Under the pieces are notes generated by a model. That model made no database searches. It had not been told where the DNA came from and was given only the letters and a program-made list of their open reading frames with translations. This document shows positions 32,864-41,666 of a DNA stretch of 64,000 nt, one piece after another. Origin of the DNA: Salidesulfovibrio onnuriiensis (GTDB lineage: Bacteria; Desulfobacterota; Desulfovibrionia; Desulfovibrionales; Desulfovibrionaceae); the NCBI RefSeq assembly GCF_008001235.1, contig NZ_CP040751.1, positions 1,781,001-1,845,000 of the forward strand, in the 5' to 3' direction. Numbering within the stretch: position 1 is the first letter of the stretch; each line of letters begins with the position of its first letter. The position numbers and the translations under genes were made by a program.

Positions 32864-34027
32864 ATGACCGCTGTTTCTCACACACCTACGCACCCTTGTT
32901 TCGGGTCCCACGCCCGAAAAAACATTGGCCGCATGCACCTGCCCGTGGCGCCTCGGGCCAACAGCCGCATCCGGTACGGCGCCTCGGGCATGAAAAGCCG
33001 GGTGCTCTCCCCCGGGGAGGCTTTGGCCTGGCTCGGCAGGACCCTGGACGGCGGCGCGGATATCGGCGTGGTGGGCATCACCGGGCCGGGAGATCCCTTT
33101 GCCGCGCCCGAATTGACCCTGGAAACCCTGGAACTGGTGCGCGGGGCCCATCCGGACATGCCCCTGTGCGTGACCACCAACGGCCTGAACGTGGCCGACC
33201 ATGCCCGCGCCCTGGCCGACCTGGGCCTGTCCCATGTCACCGTGGAGGTGCATGCCGTGGACCCGAAGGTGGCCGAGAACATTTACGCCTGGGTGCGTCC
33301 CGGCACCCGGACCATCCCCCTGGCCCAGGGTGTCAGGGAGCTGCTCAACGCCCAGGCCGGGGCCATCACGGCCCTCAGGAAGGCCGGGCTGACCGTGAAG
33401 GTCAACACCACCATCTTCAAGGGAATCAACGCCGCCCATGTGGAGGAGGTCGCCAAGGTCGTCTCCGGGCTCGGGGCGGACATCATGGCGGTTGCGCCAT
33501 GCTGCCCGTTCGAGGGCGGCGAGGACGCAATCCCCGGTTCCGAGCTCATGAGCACGGCCATGGAGCTGGCCGGACGGCACATGGAGCTCATGGCCGCCTG
33601 GGAGGCCTGCGGACGCGATCTGGTGGGCACGGACATCCCGGAATCGTCCTGCGATCTCGCCTTTGCGCAGACCGGCGCGCCCAAGCCCACGGCGGAGCGC
33701 CCCAACATCGCGGTGGCCAGCTCCGGCGGTATGGACGTGGACCAGCACCTGGGTCATGCGGCCCGGCTGCTAGTCTACGGCCCGCGCGAGGATGGTTTGC
33801 CCTGCCTGCTCGGCACCCGGTTCGCCCCGGAGCCCGGGGGAGGGGACGCCCGCTGGAAGCTCCTGGCCGAACGCCTTTCCGACTGCTTTGCCCTGCTGGT
33901 GAGCAGCGCGGGAGAGCGGCCCCGCAAGGTGCTTTCCGATTCCGGCCTGAGCGTGCTGGTCACGGATTGCGGCGTGGAGGGCATGGTGGATGCGCTCTAT
34001 GGCGGCGGCAAGAGAAGAAAGAAGTAA
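32864..34027 (+). CDS. NifB paralogue lacking the radical-SAM cysteines, with NifX-like C-terminal domain
   Basis: The 387-residue protein aligns with NifB along its whole length: HPCF at 10-13, GRMHLPVAPR at 22-31, GITGPGDPFA, TTNGLNVADHA, TVKVNTTIFKGIN. Where NifB has CNIQCNYC for the 4Fe-4S/SAM cluster, this protein has ANSRIRYG (residues 32-39), so all three ligands are gone. The later NifB cysteine in the DCVNES region is missing too, while one before TTNGLN remains. The last 110 residues are NifX/NafY-like (IAVASSGGMDVDQHLGHAARLLVYG). It cannot act as a normal radical-SAM enzyme and may hold or carry cofactor precursors. The ATG at 32864 is preferred to an upstream TTG. It is not a decayed gene: the frame is intact and operonic. 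Confidence 0.85.
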   Translation: MTAVSHTPTHPCFGSHARKNIGRMHLPVAPRANSRIRYGASGMKSRVLSPGEALAWLGRTLDGGADIGVVGITGPGDPFAAPELTLETLELVRGAHPDMPLCVTTNGLNVADHARALADLGLSHVTVEVHAVDPKVAENIYAWVRPGTRTIPLAQGVRELLNAQAGAITALRKAGLTVKVNTTIFKGINAAHVEEVAKVVSGLGADIMAVAPCCPFEGGEDAIPGSELMSTAMELAGRHMELMAAWEACGRDLVGTDIPESSCDLAFAQTGAPKPTAERPNIAVASSGGMDVDQHLGHAARLLVYGPREDGLPCLLGTRFAPEPGGGDARWKLLAERLSDCFALLVSSAGERPRKVLSDSGLSVLVTDCGVEGMVDALYGGGKRRKK

Positions 34028-34053
34028 CCAAGAGAAATGAAAGGAAAAATATA

Positions 34054-34356
34054 ATGGCTGTTCCCGAAAGACAAATACTCGTTTGCCAGAGTTTCCGCGC
34101 CGGCGGCGAGCCCAAGGGCATCTGTCACAAGCAGACCGACGGATTTCTGCAGTACATCGAGGAGGAAATCCTGGACCGCGGCCTGGACATGCAGGTGGTG
34201 GCCACGGGCTGTCTCAAGCAGTGCGAGGTTGGGCCCGTCATGGTCATCCAGCCCGAGAACTGGTGGTTCAAGGGGATCGACAGCGAGGAGGCCATAGACG
34301 CGGTTCTCGATTCCCTGGAAGCGGGCGAACCCGCCGCGGACTACCTGATTTCATAG
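34054..34356 (+). CDS. 2Fe-2S ferredoxin, thioredoxin-like fold
   Basis: The 100-residue protein has the cysteine pattern of (2Fe-2S) thioredoxin-like ferredoxins: C-x12-C in the first third (LVCQSF to GICHK) and C-x3-C in GCLKQCEVG. The loop GPVMVIQPENWWFKGI is also typical of the family. It may pass electrons during cofactor assembly or to nitrogenase. AAGGAAAAA precedes the ATG at 34054. It lies 26 bases after the NifB paralogue and 8 bases before the GNAT gene, so it belongs to the nif operon. Confidence 0.88.
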   Translation: MAVPERQILVCQSFRAGGEPKGICHKQTDGFLQYIEEEILDRGLDMQVVATGCLKQCEVGPVMVIQPENWWFKGIDSEEAIDAVLDSLEAGEPAADYLIS

Positions 34357-34364
34357 GAGAGCGC

Positions 34365-34835
34365 ATGACTGCCGCCGTCACCATACGCAAGGCCCGCCAT
34401 GAGGACATGGCCGCGCTGTGTTCCCTGCTGGAGATGCTCTTTTCCATCGAGGAGGACTTTGCCTTCGACGTCCGGAAACAGTGCTGCGGCCTGGGGCTGA
34501 TGCTTGAAGGCTCCGGGCGCGCCGTGTTCGTGGCCGAGGCCGACGGCATGGTGGTGGGCATGTGTTCCGGCCAGCTCAACGTTTCCACCGCCGAGGGGGC
34601 TCCCTCGGTGCTGGTGGAGGACATGGCCGTCGCCGTCCCCTGGCAGGGGCGGGGCATCGGCAGGATGCTCATGGACGCCGTGCACGGCTGGGCCGCCGAC
34701 AATGGCGCGCTGCGCATGCAGCTTTTGGCCGACCGGGACAATGGGCCCGCATTGGGATTCTACTCCCGGATCGGCTGGAAACGGACCAATCTCGTCTGCC
34801 TGACAAGGCGGGTATTTTCGGAGGAACGGATATGA
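34365..34835 (+). CDS. GNAT-family N-acetyltransferase in the nif operon
   Basis: The 156-residue protein has the GNAT fold: N-terminal VTIRKARHEDMAAL, the central strand VEDMAVAVPWQGRGIGRMLM with the acetyl-CoA loop QGRGIG, and NGPALGFYSRIGWKRT near the end. The substrate is unknown. Its stop overlaps the start of nifE as ATGA. This suggests production with cofactor scaffold proteins, and it might modify a nif protein or a small molecule such as an amine. GGAGA precedes the ATG at 34365. Confidence 0.85.
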   Translation: MTAAVTIRKARHEDMAALCSLLEMLFSIEEDFAFDVRKQCCGLGLMLEGSGRAVFVAEADGMVVGMCSGQLNVSTAEGAPSVLVEDMAVAVPWQGRGIGRMLMDAVHGWAADNGALRMQLLADRDNGPALGFYSRIGWKRTNLVCLTRRVFSEERI

Positions 34836-36199
34836 AATGCGAAGCAAGCGCCCTGCTGGACGAACGCCGCGAACAGGTGCACCGCACCGGACAGGGGCCC
34901 ATCGACATGGCCTGCAACCGCGATTCCCTGGCGGGAGCCGTGAGCCAGCGCGCCTGCGTTTTCTGCGGTTCGCGCGTGGTGCTCTATCCCATAGCCGACG
35001 CCCTGCACCTGGTGCACGGCCCGGTGGGCTGCGCGGTCTATACCTGGGACATCCGGGGCGCGCTTTCCAGCGGCCCGGAGCTGCATCGTCTCAGCTTCAC
35101 CACCGACCTGCAGGAGACCGACGTCATCTTCGGCGGTGAAAGGAAACTGGAGGCCGCCCTGGACGAGCTCATCGACAGGCACGGCCCCAAGGCCGCCTTT
35201 GTCTACTCCACCTGCATCGTGGGCATCATCGGCGACGATCTCGAGGCCGTGTGCCGCAGGATGGAGGAAAAGAAGGGCATCCCGGTCATCCCGGTGCAGT
35301 CCGAAGGGTTCAAGGGCAACAAGCGCGAGGGATACAACGCGGCCTGCAAGGCCCTGTTCCGGCTGGTGGGCACCGGTGACACGTCGAGGATATCCGGGAT
35401 CTCCGTGAACATCCTCGGCGATTTCAACCTGGCGGGCGAGATCTGGATCATCCGGGAATATTTCCGGCGCATGGGCGTCGAGGTGGTGGCCAACATCACG
35501 GGCGACGGCAGGGTGGCGGACATCCGCCGCTGCCACGGGGCCGCGCTCAACGTGGTCCAGTGTTCGGGCGCGACCCTCGATCTGGCGAAGATGATGGAGG
35601 AGGAGTACGGCATCCCCTACATCCGCGTCTCCTACCTCGGCATTGAGGACATGGCCGAATCCCTGTACGCCGTCGCCGACCACTTCAGCGAAGCGGACTC
35701 CGACATTTCACGGCGCACCTCCGAGCTGGTGAAGGAGGAACTCGACCTGCTCATGCCGCGCCTGCAGGAGTTCCGCAGGGATCTCGAAGGCAAGAGGGTG
35801 GCCATCTACGTGGGCGGGGCGTTCAAGGCCTTTTCGCTCATCAAGGCCTTCCGGCACCTGGGCATGCAGGTGGTCATGGTCGGCTCCCAGACCGGCACCG
35901 AGGAGGACTACCGGGAGCTGGAGGCCATCACCGATCCCGGCACCATCATCGTGGACGACTCCAACCCCCTGGAGCTTTCGGCCTTCATCAAGGAAAAGGA
36001 CGTGGACGTCTTCGTGGGCGGGGTCAAGGAACGGCCCATCGCCTTCAAGATGGGCGTCGGTTTCTGCGACCACAACCACGAGCGCAAGGAATCCCTCGAA
36101 GGCTTCGTGGGCATGTACAACTTCGCGCGGGAGATCCATGCCTCGGCCATGAGCCCGGTCTGGAAATTCGTGCCCAGAAGGGAGGTGCGCAATGCTTAA
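34832..36199 (+). CDS. nifE: Nitrogenase cofactor scaffold protein NifE
   Basis: The 455-residue protein is the alpha-like half of the NifEN scaffold on which the NifB product is turned into the molybdenum cofactor. Cysteines for the shared 4Fe-4S cluster are seen in ACVFCGSR, GPVGCAVYTWD and YSTCIVGIIGDD. QSEGFKGNKREGYN replaces the NifD active-site stretch. FVGGVKERPIAFKMGVGFCDHNHERK is typical of NifE. GGAGG precedes the ATG at 34832. It overlaps nifN by eight bases. Confidence 0.95.
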   Translation: MKCEASALLDERREQVHRTGQGPIDMACNRDSLAGAVSQRACVFCGSRVVLYPIADALHLVHGPVGCAVYTWDIRGALSSGPELHRLSFTTDLQETDVIFGGERKLEAALDELIDRHGPKAAFVYSTCIVGIIGDDLEAVCRRMEEKKGIPVIPVQSEGFKGNKREGYNAACKALFRLVGTGDTSRISGISVNILGDFNLAGEIWIIREYFRRMGVEVVANITGDGRVADIRRCHGAALNVVQCSGATLDLAKMMEEEYGIPYIRVSYLGIEDMAESLYAVADHFSEADSDISRRTSELVKEELDLLMPRLQEFRRDLEGKRVAIYVGGAFKAFSLIKAFRHLGMQVVMVGSQTGTEEDYRELEAITDPGTIIVDDSNPLELSAFIKEKDVDVFVGGVKERPIAFKMGVGFCDHNHERKESLEGFVGMYNFAREIHASAMSPVWKFVPRREVRNA

Positions 36200-37541
36200 G
36201 CCCAACTACGTCTCCACCACCAACGCCTGCAAGCTCTGCACCCCGCTGGGCGCTGCCCTGGCCTTTCGCGGCGTGGAAAAGTCCGTGCCCTTCCTGCACG
36301 GCTCCCAGGGGTGCGCCACCTACATGCGGCGCTACATCATCAGCCATTTTCGCGAGCCCATGGACATCGCCTCGTCCGCGCTGGGGGAAAAGCACGCCGT
36401 GTACGGCGGCGCTCCCAACCTGAAGAAGGGGCTGCTCAACGTCATGAAAAAATACCAGCCCCAGGTCATCGGCGTGGCCACCACCTGTCTCACCGAAACC
36501 ATCGGCGACGACGTGGGCATGATCCTCAGGGAGTTTCGCAAGGAGTTCTCCGACCTGGACCTGCCCGAGGTGGTGCACGTGAACACCCCCAGCTACAGCG
36601 GCACGCACATGGACGGCTGGACCGGAGCGGTGCGCGCCATGGCCGAACAGCTGGTGGTGGAAAAGGCCCGGGCCAACGGCTCGGTCAACCTGTTCGGGGG
36701 CATGATATCTCCGGGCGACATCCGCGCCCTCAAGGACATCTTTGGCCATTTCGGTCTGGATGCGACCATTCTTCCCGATATTTCCGAAACCCTGGACGGT
36801 CCGGCCCTGCTGGACTACGAGCCCATCCCCTCGGGCGGCACGCCCCTCGAAGCCATCAGGCACATGTCCGGGGCCGCGTGCAGCATCGAATTCGGCCGCT
36901 GCCTGCCCGCCAGGACCGCCGGGTCCTCCCTGCAGGACCGGTTCGGCGTTCCCAATGTCCGGCTGGGCATGCCCCTGGGCCTGCGGGAAACCGACAGGTT
37001 CCTGGAAGCCCTGAGCGAGGTGGCGAGCAGGGGCGTGCCCCGGCGTTACCTGCTGGAGCGCGGCAGGCTCGTGGATTCCCTGGTGGACGGCCACAAGTAC
37101 GTGGCGGGCAAGCGGGCCATCGTCTACGGCGAGGAGGACCTGGTGGTCGGCCTGGTGGCCTTCCTGAGCGAGATCGGCGTGCAGCCCGTGCTGGCGGCCA
37201 CCGGTTCCCGCACCGGGGAAATGGTGGCCAACATCGAACGGGTGGGCGGCGACCTGCGTGAGCAGCCCCAGGTCCACGAGGGCGTGGATTTCCACGAGAT
37301 CGCCGAGATGGCCGGGGAACTGAAGCCCGACCTGGTCATCGGCCACAGCAAGGGCTACCGCTACGCCCGCGACTGGGGCGTTCCCCTGGTGCGCGTGGGC
37401 TTCCCCATCCACGACCGTTTCGGGGGGCAGCGCCTGCGCATTCTCGGATACGGCGGGGCGCAGGATCTCTACGACCGCATCGTCAATGCGGTGCTGGAAA
37501 AGAAACAGTCCGGCTGTTCCGTCGGCTACGGATATCTCTAA
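36192..37541 (+). CDS. nifN: Nitrogenase cofactor scaffold protein NifN
   Basis: The 449-residue beta-like scaffold subunit begins with NACKLCTPLGAALAFRGVE and has HGSQGCATYMRRY and ATTCLTETIGDDV, where NifN retains cluster ligands. It lacks the complete NifK cysteine set. With NifE it forms the heterotetramer that matures the cofactor. Its start lies inside the end of nifE (GGGAGGTGCGCAATG), and it ends 15 bases before nifB. Confidence 0.95.
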   Translation: MLKPNYVSTTNACKLCTPLGAALAFRGVEKSVPFLHGSQGCATYMRRYIISHFREPMDIASSALGEKHAVYGGAPNLKKGLLNVMKKYQPQVIGVATTCLTETIGDDVGMILREFRKEFSDLDLPEVVHVNTPSYSGTHMDGWTGAVRAMAEQLVVEKARANGSVNLFGGMISPGDIRALKDIFGHFGLDATILPDISETLDGPALLDYEPIPSGGTPLEAIRHMSGAACSIEFGRCLPARTAGSSLQDRFGVPNVRLGMPLGLRETDRFLEALSEVASRGVPRRYLLERGRLVDSLVDGHKYVAGKRAIVYGEEDLVVGLVAFLSEIGVQPVLAATGSRTGEMVANIERVGGDLREQPQVHEGVDFHEIAEMAGELKPDLVIGHSKGYRYARDWGVPLVRVGFPIHDRFGGQRLRILGYGGAQDLYDRIVNAVLEKKQSGCSVGYGYL

Positions 37542-37556
37542 TCACGGGAGGAGAGC

Positions 37557-38822
37557 ATGAAGGATACGACAAGACACCCCTGCTTCAACAAGGAGGCCGC
37601 GGGAAGCTGCGGCAGGGTCCATCTTCCCGTGGCCCCCAGATGCAACATCCAGTGCAACTACTGCAACCGCAAGTACGACTGCGTGAACGAGTCCCGGCCG
37701 GGGGTCTCCAGCGCCGTGCTCAAGCCGTTCCAGGCCGCCGAATACATGGACCGCGTTCTGGAGAGGGACGTGCGCATCACCGTGGCGGGCATTGCCGGGC
37801 CGGGCGATCCCTTCGCCAATGCGCCCGAGGTGCTGGAAACCATGCGCCTGCTCAAGGAAAGGCATCCCGACCTGATCTTCTGCCTGTCCAGCAACGGGCT
37901 CAACGTGCCGCCGTACCTGGATGAGATCGCGGCCCTGGGCGTTTCCCACGTGACCATCACCATCAATGCCGTGGACCCGGCCATCGGCGCCCGGATCTAT
38001 TCCTGGGTCAAGGACGGCAACGTGGTCTACCGGGGCGAGCAGGGGGCAGGGATTCTCCTGGAACGGCAGCTTGCGGCCGTTCGCGGGCTCAAGGAGCGGG
38101 GCGTGATGGTCAAGGTCAACACCATCATTATTCCCGGCGTCAACGAGGACCACATTCCCGAGGTCTCCCGCGTGGCGGCCGAACTGGGGGCGGACATCCA
38201 GAATCTCATTCCGCTCAAGCCCAGCCAGGACACGCTTTTTGCGGACCTGCCCGAGCCGGGGCATGAGACGGTTGTTCCCCTGCGCAAGGCGGCCGGAGAG
38301 TTCCTCGCGCAGATGACGCATTGCAAGCGCTGCCGGGCCGACGCCGTGGGCCTGCTGGCCGAAGACCGCTCCGGCGAGCTGTGCGGCACGCTGCAGGCCT
38401 GTTCCAAGCTCCGGCCCCTGACCGTGGAGCAGCGGCGGCCCTATGTGGCGGTTGCCAGCCGCGAAGGACTGCTGGTCAACCAGCATCTGGGCGAGGCCGC
38501 GCGGTTCCAGATCTGGGGGCTGGGCGACGGCGGATTCCGCATGCTGGAGGAGCGCACCGCGCCTCAGCCCGGCTGCGGTCCCAAACGCTGGGAGCGTCTC
38601 GCCGCGACCCTGAAGGACTGCCGGGCCGTGCTGGCCAGCGCCATGGGCGAGCAGCCCAGGAAGTTCCTGGAGGAATCCGGGCTTGAGGCCCATGTCTGTT
38701 CCGGGTTCATTCGGGACGCCTTGCAGACCCTCTACAGCGGCGGGGACATGGACGTGTACAGGTCCCGCAAGGTCGGCATCGGCGGCAGCTGTTGCGCCGG
38801 GACGGGCCTGGGCTGCGGCTAA
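37557..38822 (+). CDS. nifB: Radical-SAM nitrogenase cofactor synthase NifB (with NifX-like domain)
   Basis: The 421-residue enzyme fuses two 4Fe-4S clusters and inserts a carbide from SAM to make the 8Fe core (NifB-co). The radical-SAM motif is CNIQCNYC with cysteines 29, 33 and 36. HPCFN at 7-11, C18 and DCVNESRPG supply further cluster ligands. AGIAGPGDPFAN is the conserved SAM-binding region. A NifX-like domain starts near residue 305 (VAVASREGLLVNQHLGEAARFQIWG). The protein ends with a cysteine/glycine tail (GGSCCAGTGLGCG) of unknown use. GGGAGGAG precedes the ATG. It closes the nif operon and is the functional counterpart of the cysteine-less paralogue upstream. Confidence 0.96.
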   Translation: MKDTTRHPCFNKEAAGSCGRVHLPVAPRCNIQCNYCNRKYDCVNESRPGVSSAVLKPFQAAEYMDRVLERDVRITVAGIAGPGDPFANAPEVLETMRLLKERHPDLIFCLSSNGLNVPPYLDEIAALGVSHVTITINAVDPAIGARIYSWVKDGNVVYRGEQGAGILLERQLAAVRGLKERGVMVKVNTIIIPGVNEDHIPEVSRVAAELGADIQNLIPLKPSQDTLFADLPEPGHETVVPLRKAAGEFLAQMTHCKRCRADAVGLLAEDRSGELCGTLQACSKLRPLTVEQRRPYVAVASREGLLVNQHLGEAARFQIWGLGDGGFRMLEERTAPQPGCGPKRWERLAATLKDCRAVLASAMGEQPRKFLEESGLEAHVCSGFIRDALQTLYSGGDMDVYRSRKVGIGGSCCAGTGLGCG

Positions 38823-38839
38823 TCGGACAGCCAAGATAT

Positions 38840-38859
38840 TTGCTATCAGGACATAGCAA
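38840..38859. repeat. Small inverted repeat after nifB
   Basis: TTGCTAT and ATAGCAA form a perfect 7-base stem with a 6-base loop, 17 bases after the nifB stop. It may add to transcript-end stability or be an operator; its role is unclear. Confidence 0.35.
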
Positions 38860-38871
38860 TCTCCACTCTGA

Positions 38872-38904
38872 GAAAGCCCCCGGAGCCGTGCTCCGGGGGC
38901 TTTC
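38872..38904. terminator. Bidirectional terminator between nifB and nifA
   Basis: GAAAGCCCCCGGAG and CTCCGGGGGCTTTC form a perfect 14-base stem with loop CCGTG. A/T ends on both sides let it act on the nif operon and on convergent nifA transcripts. Confidence 0.88.
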
Positions 38905-38925
38905 GATGTTGCGGTTGAAGGGGAA

Positions 38926-40488
38926 TCAGTTGCGCAGGCTGGCGCGGCCCTGGGCAATGAGCGGCTCCAGGGAGAACTTGTGCACGCGGTAGCCCATCTG
39001 ACGCGGGGTCAGCCCCAGGTCCCTGGCGGCCTTGTACTGGATCCAGCCGTTGCGTTCCAGGGCGGCCACGATCTCCTGGCGCTCCACGTCCGACAGGGAG
39101 CGGTTGCCGAGGGAAGGGGGCGCGGGCGTCGGGGCCTGCAGGGCGGCGTCCCGGGCCGGGCCTTTCAGGAACCCGGCCAGCATGGCCGAATCAATTCGGT
39201 CGGAGTCGGCCATGATCACCAGCCGCTCCAAGAGGTTCTCCATTTCGCGCACGTTGCCCGGCCAGTCGTGCATGGTCAGGGTGTCGAGCGCCTCGGAGGT
39301 GAAGGCCAGGGGACGTCCGTATTCGTCGGCCATCCTGTTCAGGAAGTGGTTGAGCAGGCCCGGCACGTCCTCCTTCCGCTCCCGCAGGGCCGGGACCCGG
39401 ATGGGGAAGACGTTGAGCCGGTAGTAGAGGTCCGGCCGGAACTCCCCGTTTCGGGAAAGGACCTCCAGGTCCTTGTTGGTGGCCGTGACGATGCGCACGT
39501 CCGTGCGCCTGGTGCGCGCGCTGCCCAGCCTTTCGAATTCCTTTTCCTGGATGACGCGAAGCAGCTTGGCCTGGACTGCCAGAGGCAGTTCGCCCACTTC
39601 GTCCAGGAAGATGGTGCCCCGGTTGGCCTCCTCAAAGCGTCCTGCCCTGGAATGGCTGGCCCCGGTATAGGCCCCCTTGTCCACCCCGAAGAGTTCGGAT
39701 TCCAGCAGGTTCTCCGGGATGGAGGCGCAGTTGACCTTGATGAACGGGTGTTCCTTGCGGTCCGAAAGCTGGTGGATGATGCGGGCGATGAGGGTCTTGC
39801 CCACGCCGGACTCCCCCAGCAGCACCGTGGCCTTGGTGGGGGCCACCCGCTGGAGCTGGCGCTGCACGTCCATCATGGCCGTGCTGGTACCCACCATGTA
39901 GAGTCCGTTGGATTCCTTGGAAATCTGGTACTTGAGCGAGGTGTTTTCCGCGCGGAGCACTTCCTCGCGTTCCTCGATCTTGCGGTTCAGGCTGATGAAC
40001 TGGGCGATGAGCGTGGCCACCACGGAAAGGAATTCGATGTCCTCCTCCGGGGAGATGTCGTCCGCAAAGAGGCGGTCCACGTTGAGCACGCCGATGGGCT
40101 CTCCGTAGAGCTTGATGGGCACCCCCAGGAACGAGAGCTTGGCCTTGGTGACGATGCGGGTGCCCGTCTTGTTCAGGAACAGGGGCTCCTTGCTGATGTC
40201 GGGGACGAAATAGGGCTCGCCGGACTGGAAGATGGCACCGGTGACGCCTTCGCCCAGGCTGTAGACACCGCGCCGTTTCTCCTCGGGGGTCAGGCCGTAG
40301 GAGGCATTGATGTTCAGGGTGTTCCTGCCGTCGTCCAGCAGGGTGACGGTGGCGCGCTTCATGGACAGCTCTTCCGAGAGCACGCGGAGCACGGATTCCA
40401 GGGCGGATTCGAGGTCCAGGGCCTTGTCGATGATCTGACAGATGGCCAGCAGGGCCATGAACTTCAGGTTTTTTACTGCGGTGGACAT
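38926..40488 (-). CDS. nifA: Nif-specific sigma-54 activator NifA (GAYTGA variant)
   Basis: The 520-residue activator has a GAF domain (about 20-165), a linker helix, an AAA+ domain (about 195-430) and a Fis-type helix-turn-helix at the end ([19 protein letters not shown]). Walker A is GESGVGKT, Walker B IFLDEV, and [12 protein letters not shown] closes the AAA+ part. The sigma-54 contact loop reads GAYTGA near residue 271 instead of GAFTGA. The cysteine motif of oxygen-sensitive NifA proteins between AAA+ and HTH is absent, and no nifL is in the window. It should act at the TGT-N10-ACA site upstream of nifH and nifV. It converges on nifB. Confidence 0.93.
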   Translation of the reverse strand: MSTAVKNLKFMALLAICQIIDKALDLESALESVLRVLSEELSMKRATVTLLDDGRNTLNINASYGLTPEEKRRGVYSLGEGVTGAIFQSGEPYFVPDISKEPLFLNKTGTRIVTKAKLSFLGVPIKLYGEPIGVLNVDRLFADDISPEEDIEFLSVVATLIAQFISLNRKIEEREEVLRAENTSLKYQISKESNGLYMVGTSTAMMDVQRQLQRVAPTKATVLLGESGVGKTLIARIIHQLSDRKEHPFIKVNCASIPENLLESELFGVDKGAYTGASHSRAGRFEEANRGTIFLDEVGELPLAVQAKLLRVIQEKEFERLGSARTRRTDVRIVTATNKDLEVLSRNGEFRPDLYYRLNVFPIRVPALRERKEDVPGLLNHFLNRMADEYGRPLAFTSEALDTLTMHDWPGNVREMENLLERLVIMADSDRIDSAMLAGFLKGPARDAALQAPTPAPPSLGNRSLSDVERQEIVAALERNGWIQYKAARDLGLTPRQMGYRVHKFSLEPLIAQGRASLRN

Positions 40489-40535
40489 GCCGCCCAGACA
40501 AGCAATATGGATACCAAAAAGCAGCAGTGGAATAT

Positions 40536-40550
40536 TGTAATGTTATTACA
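40536..40550. promoter_or_regulatory. Palindrome TGTAAT-GTT-ATTACA upstream of nifA
   Basis: A perfect 6-base inverted repeat (7 bases counting the flanking T/A) with a 3-base spacer lies about 48 bases before the nifA ATG. It could be the operator through which nifA is regulated; the protein is unknown. Confidence 0.45.
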
Positions 40551-40591
40551 ATTATTTCAAGTAATTATGCGCATGTCGAAATTGAGTGAAG

Positions 40592-40605
40592 TGACATTAA
40601 TGTCA
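40592..40605. promoter_or_regulatory. Perfect 14-base palindrome TGACATTAATGTCA
   Basis: This uninterrupted palindrome lies about 104 bases upstream of nifA and 152 bases from the end of the DUF4198 gene. It resembles a dimeric regulator site. No other gene start is near, so nifA is the likely target. Confidence 0.45.
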
Positions 40606-40731
40606 TAATCAAACGCATTGTTGGCGTCGGATGTACAAATATGGGAAAAATGCCGACCGAGGGGATTTATGGGGATTCGGCCTGTTTCGGAGCCCGGCAG
40701 GCCGCCAGGGGGATGGACAATGGCATAAGGC

Positions 40732-40751
40732 GGGGCCGGAGAACCGGCCCC
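40732..40751 (-). terminator. GC-rich stem-loop at the end of the metal-uptake gene group
   Basis: GGGGCCGG and CCGGCCCC form a perfect 8-base stem with a 4-base loop, just after the DUF4198 stop. No T run follows on the minus strand, so termination would be weak or Rho-assisted. Confidence 0.4.
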
Positions 40752-40757
40752 TTTCAT

Positions 40758-41648
40758 TTACGGTTTGACGGTGAAGCCGATGGTGCCCGCAGTGTAGATC
40801 ACGGTGCACTTGCCCTTCTCGTTCTCGAGCTGCGGGCTTCCGGCCACCTCCTGCTTGTAATAGACGTTCGCCACCCACTGGCCCGCGCTGGGCATGCGGA
40901 ACTGGGCCTCGCCGTTCATCAGGTAGGAATCCAGATGGAACTTGTCCGGCCCGCCGAAGGTGTTGCTGGTGCAGGTCATGGAGTGCATGGCCTTGGCGTC
41001 GGCGCTCACGGGCTTGCCTTTGAAGGTGACCTTGAAGCGGACCAGGTCGCCCGCGTGCAGGTCCGAGAGGTCGGTAAGCGGCATGAGCTCCAGGTCGTGG
41101 CCCACGGGTTCGGGGGCGGTCCATTGGTCCAGTGCGAAGAATGACTTGGCATAGGACATGTATTTCATGGAAACCAGGGGCGTCTTGATGTCCTTGATCT
41201 GGTCCAGGGACAGTGGGGCCATGCGCTGCTTGCCCTTGGCGTCCAGGTACGAGGTGAAGTACATGGGCCTGGACTGGGCGACCACCTGGTAGGTGCCCGG
41301 GGCGGAATCCCGGGTGCGGGCGATCTTGCGCAGCCCCAGGTCGCCGGTGGTCACGGCCATTTTCGTGGGCGTCTGCTGGGCCGGGCTGACCTGGATGTCC
41401 GGCAGGCCCAGGGCGAAACGGCTTTTGTCCGGCGCCACCAGTTCATAGCGGTCCAGCTTGATCACCCCGTGTTCCCCGGCCAGGAAGTCGTCCAGGGGCA
41501 GGGAATGGCCGAAGCCCAGCACCGAGGTGACATGGCCGGGCGGGTGGTTGAAGGATTCGCTCAGGTTGATCCAGAACATGTGTGCCGAGGCAGGCCCGGC
41601 CGAGAGCGCCGCCACGGCAAGCGCCAGCGCGAAGAGGATTCGTTTCAC
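40758..41648 (-). CDS. DUF4198 (NikK-like) periplasmic protein, GTG start
   Basis: The 296-residue protein starts at GTG (41648), six bases after AAGGAG. It has a signal peptide (VAALSAGPASAHMFW), and the histidine directly after cleavage could be a metal ligand. Features typical of DUF4198 proteins follow: HPPGHVTSVLGFGHSLPLDDF, ARDSAPGTYQVVAQSRPMYF and GHDLELMPLTDLSDLHAGDLVRFKVTFKG. In nickel/cobalt uptake systems such proteins (NikK) are thought to assist transport at the outer face of the membrane. Here it follows a small NikL-like gene and a Fur-type island, so it probably binds a metal or chelate in the periplasm. The metal is not known. Confidence 0.78.
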   Translation of the reverse strand: MKRILFALALAVAALSAGPASAHMFWINLSESFNHPPGHVTSVLGFGHSLPLDDFLAGEHGVIKLDRYELVAPDKSRFALGLPDIQVSPAQQTPTKMAVTTGDLGLRKIARTRDSAPGTYQVVAQSRPMYFTSYLDAKGKQRMAPLSLDQIKDIKTPLVSMKYMSYAKSFFALDQWTAPEPVGHDLELMPLTDLSDLHAGDLVRFKVTFKGKPVSADAKAMHSMTCTSNTFGGPDKFHLDSYLMNGEAQFRMPSAGQWVANVYYKQEVAGSPQLENEKGKCTVIYTAGTIGFTVKP

Positions 41649-41666
41649 GGTGTTCTCCTTGTTGGG

